The position numbers were made by a program, and so were the translations under genes. Shown here in pieces: positions 59,173 to 64,000 of a stretch of DNA of 64,000 bases. The stretch is from Yersinia massiliensis CCUG 53443. GTDB lineage: Bacteria > Pseudomonadota > Gammaproteobacteria > Enterobacterales > Enterobacteriaceae. Below the pieces are notes generated by a model. That model ran no database searches and was not told the DNA's origin. It saw nothing but the letters and a program-made list of their open reading frames with translations. Positions within the stretch are counted from its first letter, which is position 1. The number at the start of each line of letters is the position of its first letter. Location of the stretch: assembly GCF_000312485.1 (NCBI RefSeq), contig NZ_HE997643.1:1688381-1752380 (forward strand), in the 5' to 3' direction.

Positions 59173-59283
59173 TTTTCACCCTCAAATAATCCGACCGTCA
59201 TTGCCCATTAAAAGCGATATACCCCTTACGCCACACCGCGTTTCGTCGCCTAAAAAGCACAGCCTAAACAGCGTCACAGCAGC

Positions 59284-60120
59284 CTAACGGCCAAGATAGA
59301 CCTCTATCACCTGTTCATTGGCTTGCACCTCAGCTAAGGAACCTTCTGCCAAGACCTGGCCTTGATGCAACACAGTGACATGATCAGCAATGGTTTCGAC
59401 AAACCCCATGTCATGCTCGACGACCATCAGTGAATGCTTTCCCGCCAATTGATTAAACAATTCCGCGGTATAGGCTGTTTCGGCATCGGTCATCCCTGCG
59501 GCAGGTTCATCTAACAAGAGCAAATGCGGGTCTTGCACCAATAACATCCCAATTTCAAGAAACTGCTTTTGCCCATGAGATAACAAGCCAGCCTGCCGCT
59601 GCCGCATATCACTGAGGCGTAACATCGCCAGTGTTTCATCAATTTGATCGCGCTGTTCGCTGTTTAATTTGGCACGTAAGCTAGCCCAAACTGTTTTAGT
59701 GCTTTTTTGCGCCAGTTCCAAATTTTCAAACACACTCAACGCTTCAAATACGGTCGGCTTCTGAAACTTCCGCCCGATCCCCGCTTGAGCAATCTCAATG
59801 GTATTCATCATGGAGAGGTCATGGCGTTGGTCATACATCATCTTGCCAGTCTGTGGCCGTGTTTTTCCCGTGATCACATCCATCAACGTTGTTTTTCCTG
59901 CGCCATTCGGACCAATAACACAACGCAATTCCCCGACGCCGATTTGCAAGGAAAGGTCACGTAACGCATGAAAACCGTCAAAACTGACATTGATATTTTC
60001 TAACGTCAGCACCGGATCGCGTTGCTGCCGATATTTGTCAGCAGCATATTCAATCGCACCCGGTTCTTGAGTCAGGATTTCGGGATAGATGAGTTGCTCT
60101 GTAATTTGAAATCGGCTCAT
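59284..60120 (-). CDS. urtD: Urea ABC transporter ATPase UrtD
   Basis: A 278-residue LivG-like ABC ATPase. Walker A is GPNGAGKTT, the signature region is LLSHGQKQFLEIGM, and Walker B is LLLLDEPAAGMT. The N-terminal 40 residues form the UrtD-specific extension. Its ATG overlaps the urtC stop by 4 nt. Confidence 0.9.
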   Translation of the reverse strand: MSRFQITEQLIYPEILTQEPGAIEYAADKYRQQRDPVLTLENINVSFDGFHALRDLSLQIGVGELRCVIGPNGAGKTTLMDVITGKTRPQTGKMMYDQRHDLSMMNTIEIAQAGIGRKFQKPTVFEALSVFENLELAQKSTKTVWASLRAKLNSEQRDQIDETLAMLRLSDMRQRQAGLLSHGQKQFLEIGMLLVQDPHLLLLDEPAAGMTDAETAYTAELFNQLAGKHSLMVVEHDMGFVETIADHVTVLHQGQVLAEGSLAEVQANEQVIEVYLGR

Positions 60121-61191
60121 TTATCTTTTCCTCGTTTCAACAAACCAATCACGCCTTTTGGTAAGAACAACGTCACCAAAATAAATATTAGCCCGAGGAA
60201 GAATTGCCAATATTCCGGCATCGCCATGGTGAACCAGCTTTTTGCACCGTTGACGATCCCCGCCCCAATGACGGGGCCGATAAGGGTTCCTCGGCCACCA
60301 AGGGCGACCCAAATTGCCGCTTCTATGGAGTTGGTCGGGGACATTTCGCTGGGATTAATGATGCCGACTTGAGGAACATATAGCGCCCCAGCCAAGGCAC
60401 ACAGCACGGCCGAAAGTGTCCAAACAAATACTTAAAGCCTTTCGGATCATAACCCAAAATGTCAGGCGATTCTCAGCATCGCGCACAGCGGTCAAAACTC
60501 GGCCAAACTTAGTACGTGCCAGCGCAAATCCCATCGCTAGGCTGGCAATTAATAAGGTGAGTGTTGCGAGGAATAACGCAATGCGCGTTGAGGTTGCCGA
60601 AACTGAAAACCCCAGCATGGTGGTGAATCCCGTAAAACCGTTGTTGCCACCAAAACCGGTCTCATTACGAAAGAATAACAGCATCCCAGCGTAGGTGAGC
60701 GCTTGGGTCATAATAGAGAAGTAGACCCCTTTTATTTTGGAGCGAAAAGCAAAGTAACCAAAAATAAAGGCTAAGAGCCCAGGTACCAGCACGATCAAGC
60801 ACAATGCCCAGACAAAGTATTGGCTGCCGCTCCAAAACCACGGTAATTCCGACCATGACAGAAAAGACATAAACGCCGGCAGTCCATCACCTGCCGCTTG
60901 CCGCATCAGGTACATCCCCATCCCATAGCCACCAAGAGCAAAAAACAGACCATGCCCAAGTGACAGTAATCCGGCATATCCCCAGACTAAATCCAGTGCG
61001 ATAGCGACTATCGCATAACAGAGAATCTTGCCGACCAGCGTTAAGGTGTAGGTCGAAATTGCCAGTGGATTATCCGCAGGCAGCAAAGCCAAAAAGGGTA
61101 GAATAATCAGCGCTACAACCACCACAGCCCCCAGAGATAGGCTGATTGTCGGGGCTTTTTGCGTCAAGGTAATTGCCAAAGGTTGATTCAT
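60117..61191 (-). pseudogene. urtC: Urea ABC transporter permease UrtC, broken by two frame changes
   Basis: The LivM-like permease is readable from the ATG at 61191 through the helices to RDAENRLTF (near 60455), and again from LCALAGALYVPQVGIINPSE (near 60407) to the end at 60117. Between them the expected sequence GYDPKGFKY lies in the third frame. Restoring one base near 60453-60459 (TTTTGGG on the minus strand) and one near 60422-60428 (ATTTGTT) gives a single full-length product of about 358 residues. Both are short homopolymer runs, so sequencing error is as likely as mutation. As read, the transporter would lack its second permease. Confidence 0.8.
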
Positions 61192-62804
61192 TAGTCACTC
61201 ACCCTGCCCTTGAGGGCAAACAGACCTTGTGGTCGTTTCTGAATAAACAAAATGATCAGCACTAAAATCAAAATCTTGCCTAGTACTGCGCCAATCTGCG
61301 GTTCCAAAATTTTGTTCAGCATACCCAGTCCGAGTGCGGCAACAACGCTCCCCGCTAATTGCCCAACGCCGCCCAGTACCACCACGAGGAAGGAGTCGAT
61401 GATGTAGCCCTGCCCTAACTCTGGGCCGACATTGCCCAATTGTGATAGGGCAACACCGCCCAATCCGGCAATCCCCGAACCAAGTCCAAAGGCCAGCATA
61501 TCCACCCGTCCTGTCGCGACACCGCAACACGCAGCCATCGCACGGTTTTGCGTCACAGCCCGAACTTGCAGCCCAAGGCGGGTTTTATTCAGCAGTAACC
61601 AAGTGAGCAGCAGAACAATGATGACGAAAACAATCACAGCAATACGGTTCCAAGGTAAAACCAAATTCGGTAGCACCTGTAGCCCACCAGAAAGCCACGC
61701 AGGGTTCGCTACTTCTAAATTTTGCGCCCCAAAGATCATGCGGACGCCCTGAATCAGCATTAGGCTGATCCCCCATGTCGCCAGCAGAGTTTCTAATGGG
61801 CGTCCATACAGGTGCCGAATGACTGTACGCTCCAATGCCATGCCTATACCGGCGGTGATAAAGAAAGCAATCGGTAAGGCGACCAAGGGATATAAAGCCA
61901 GCCAGTGCGGCGCAAATTGCTGAAATGCGGTTTGTACCAGATAAGCGGAATAGGCTCCCAGCATCAACATTTCGCCATGAGCCATATTGATGACGCCCAA
62001 TAAACCATAAGTAATAGCCAATCCCAATGCGGCTAACAGCAGGATAGAACCCAGTGATAATCCACTGAAGACTTGCCCGATAATATCCCCCACCCATAAT
62101 CGGTTTTGTACTTGCTTTAAGCTACTGGCCGCAGCCGCACGGACTTGTGCATCTTGCTCGATATTGGGGTCGGTTAAGCCTTGTAGCCGTGACACGGTTT
62201 GCGGTGAACCAGATTGTCCTAATAGCTGTACGGCATTCAGGCGTACCTGTGGGTTGCTATCAGCCAGTTGTAAATTAGCTAGAGCAATCTCTAATGCTTC
62301 TTTGACCTTACTGTCAGTTTCTAATTTCAGGCGTTGGTTGAGGAGCGGTAATTGGTCACTATTTGCCTGTTGCTGTAATGCCAACGCAGCTTGTAACCGC
62401 ACAGACTCATCGTCACTCACCAGCCGTTGGGCCGCTAACGCATTGGCGATTAATATGCGTAACCGATTGTTGAGCCAAACTTTCTTAGGCATACCGGTAG
62501 GTTGTGCTTGCCCTTCTAATGGGGTGAAACCTTGGTTACTTTGAATGAACGCTTGCCCCGCACTGTCAATCATCAATGTTTCTTGTTTCAGTGCCTGCAA
62601 TAAAGGCAAGCGACTGGCATCAGGTTCCGTCGCCCATTGCTGTAATAACGTGGCTTGTTGTGAACGATTGGCTGTAGCGAAATCATGGGCTGGCCCCGCG
62701 ACGGCGAATGTCGAAATCCCCAACACTAGCCCTATCATCAGCCTGAGCAAAAGATTGGCCGTTTTATCCCACACAGGAGTTAATGATTTCATACACTCAC
62801 TCAT
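61191..62804 (-). CDS. urtB: Urea ABC transporter permease UrtB
   Basis: A 537-residue LivH-like permease. A signal-like segment near 18-38 is followed by a HEAT-like helical region with repeated LQALKQE-type units (about 60-230). Seven to eight helices follow (about 240-530), with LLAALGLAITYGLLGVINMAHGE, the family mark. The large soluble N-terminal domain is typical of urea-type UrtB. Its stop shares a base with the urtC start. Confidence 0.9.
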   Translation of the reverse strand: MSECMKSLTPVWDKTANLLLRLMIGLVLGISTFAVAGPAHDFATANRSQQATLLQQWATEPDASRLPLLQALKQETLMIDSAGQAFIQSNQGFTPLEGQAQPTGMPKKVWLNNRLRILIANALAAQRLVSDDESVRLQAALALQQQANSDQLPLLNQRLKLETDSKVKEALEIALANLQLADSNPQVRLNAVQLLGQSGSPQTVSRLQGLTDPNIEQDAQVRAAAASSLKQVQNRLWVGDIIGQVFSGLSLGSILLLAALGLAITYGLLGVINMAHGEMLMLGAYSAYLVQTAFQQFAPHWLALYPLVALPIAFFITAGIGMALERTVIRHLYGRPLETLLATWGISLMLIQGVRMIFGAQNLEVANPAWLSGGLQVLPNLVLPWNRIAVIVFVIIVLLLTWLLLNKTRLGLQVRAVTQNRAMAACCGVATGRVDMLAFGLGSGIAGLGGVALSQLGNVGPELGQGYIIDSFLVVVLGGVGQLAGSVVAALGLGMLNKILEPQIGAVLGKILILVLIILFIQKRPQGLFALKGRVSD

Positions 62805-62874
62805 TGCTGATTTTGCAAAAGATATCTGGAGTCAGTTTGTTAACATCAACAGAACTCACTCCAGAAAGTCACGG

Positions 62875-64000
62875 CTATTGAGTACTTTTTACGGGGTGAT
62901 CCGGTTTTTTATCATTGCCGGCGATAAATGGGCTCCATGGCTGTGCCCGAATGGGGGCATCAGTCTGCCAAACCACATTGAACTGCCCATTCGGCTCAAT
63001 TTCACCAATCATCACCGGTTTATGCAGATGATGATTCGTTTTGTCCATCGTCAGGGTAAAACCAGAAGGCGCGGGGTAAGTCTGTCCTGCCATGGCTTCG
63101 CGTACTTTATCCACATCCGTTGATTTGGCTTTTTCAACGGCTTGCGCCCACATATGCATACCGACCCAAGTGGCCTCCATAGGATCATTGGTGACGGCAG
63201 TATCTGCATTCGGTAATTTGTGCGCTTTAGCGTAGGCTTTCCATTGTTCGACAAACTGCTTGTTAGTTGGATTCTCTACCGATTGGAAGTAGTTCCAGGC
63301 GGCCAGATTCCCGACCAATGGTTTCGTATCGATGCCACGCAATTCTTCCTCTCCGACGGAGAAAGCAATAACAGGGACATCAGTCGCTTTGATGCCTTGG
63401 TTGGCGAGTTCTTTATAGAAAGGGACATTTGAATCGCCATTAATGGTGGAGATAACAGCCGTTTTGCCATCAGCAGAGAACTTCTTAATATTGCTCACAA
63501 TGGTTTGATAATCGCTGTAGCCAAACGGGGTATAAATTTCCTCAATATCTTTGTCTTGAATACCTTTTGTGTGCAGGAAGGCACGCAGTATTTTATTCGT
63601 GGTGCGTGGATAGACATAATCAGTGCCCAACAAAATAAAGCGTTTTGCCCCACCACCATCTTCACTTAATAAATATTCTACTGCTGGGATAGCTTGTTGG
63701 TTAGGCGCAGCACCGGTATAGAAAACATTCGGTGACATTTCCTCACCTTCGTATTGCACGGGGTAAAACAGTAAACCATTTAATTCCTCAAATACCGGTA
63801 ATACAGATTTTCTGGAAACAGAAGTCCAGGCACCAAATACCACCGCGACTTTATCTTGTGTTAATAATTGCCGTGCTTTTTCAGCAAATAATGGCCAGTT
63901 AGAGGCAGGATCCACAATAACCGGCTCGAGTTGTTTACCCAATACACCACCATGGGCATTGATATCATCAATACTCATTAAGGCCATATCTTTCAATGGT
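62875..64000 (-). CDS. urtA: Urea ABC transporter substrate-binding protein UrtA, partial
   Basis: The 3' 375 codons are in the window; the signal peptide and start lie beyond 64000. The receptor-ligand-binding fold is clear: AVVFGAWTSVSRKSVLPVFEE, FYPVQYEGEE, FILLGTDYVYPRTTNK and PMEATWVGMHMWAQAVEKA. It delivers urea to UrtBC. It is the first gene of urtABCDE, 70 bp before urtB. Urease genes were not seen here and may lie nearby. Confidence 0.9.
   Translation of the reverse strand, partial: PLKDMALMSIDDINAHGGVLGKQLEPVIVDPASNWPLFAEKARQLLTQDKVAVVFGAWTSVSRKSVLPVFEELNGLLFYPVQYEGEEMSPNVFYTGAAPNQQAIPAVEYLLSEDGGGAKRFILLGTDYVYPRTTNKILRAFLHTKGIQDKDIEEIYTPFGYSDYQTIVSNIKKFSADGKTAVISTINGDSNVPFYKELANQGIKATDVPVIAFSVGEEELRGIDTKPLVGNLAAWNYFQSVENPTNKQFVEQWKAYAKAHKLPNADTAVTNDPMEATWVGMHMWAQAVEKAKSTDVDKVREAMAGQTYPAPSGFTLTMDKTNHHLHKPVMIGEIEPNGQFNVVWQTDAPIRAQPWSPFIAGNDKKPDHPVKSTQ

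Noticed and set aside
60117-60407. A separate 96-residue membrane-protein gene on the minus strand
   Set aside because: It is the C-terminal part of urtC in another frame, not an independent gene.

Overview
The window is chromosomal DNA of an enterobacterium. Gene content, gene order and protein sequence point to the genus Yersinia. Blocks of E. coli-like synteny (galS-yeiB-folE; moeA-moeB; ompX-rhtA; dps and glnHPQ; dinG and ybiB; the yehZYXW-type osmoprotectant operon) are interleaved with a urea-uptake operon, an adiAC acid-resistance pair and accessory genes. The species cannot be fixed from the window alone.

Layout. 1-6.7 kb: 5' end of galS, yeiB, folE, a YbfB/YjiJ-type MFS gene, a PtrR-like LysR gene and the formaldehyde-detoxification pair frmA-frmB. 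6.8-12.95 kb: an AT-rich five-gene island that I read as a complete darobactin-type RiPP cluster (darA precursor, darB permease, darC membrane-fusion protein, darD ATPase, darE radical SAM/SPASM enzyme). The precursor ends in a core heptapeptide identical to darobactin A. 13-28 kb: kgtP, a DUF924 gene, moeA-moeB, ybiT, an M24-fold protein, a cation-diffusion facilitator, an alpha/beta hydrolase, ompX, rhtA, a GNAT gene, a fasciclin / ECF sigma / anti-sigma group and tam. 28-45 kb: dps, ybiI, glnHPQ behind a sigma-54/NtrC-type promoter, a soluble PAS-PAS chemoreceptor, rlmF, a flavin-reductase-like gene, a YhcN-family gene, an M3 peptidase, ybiB, aqpZ, dinG, a general porin and yedA. 45-58.5 kb: adiA-adiC, a PhnD-like gene behind the osmoprotectant ABC operon, a desaturase, a Gfo/Idh/MocA oxidoreductase and sseA. 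58.5-64 kb: urtEDCBA on the minus strand. urtC is interrupted by two frame changes, and urtA runs off the window.

How the genes work together. The dar island should make, modify and export a ribosomal antibiotic that targets BamA. DarE crosslinks the core in DarA, and DarB/C/D form a MacAB-like tripartite exporter. A hairpin between darA and darB could give excess precursor over enzyme. Other complete functional units are formaldehyde oxidation (FrmA to FrmB), molybdopterin assembly (MoeB, MoeA), nitrogen scavenging (GlnHPQ, UrtABCDE), arginine-dependent acid resistance (AdiA/AdiC) and osmoprotectant uptake (OsmF/YehYXW).

An unexpected recurrent feature is short tandem duplication anchored on stop codons. 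The ends of frmA, moeB, the CDF gene, the anti-sigma gene, the M3 peptidase gene, ybiB and adiA each carry 10-21 bp units that repeat the stop codon region downstream, in two cases with every copy keeping an in-frame stop.
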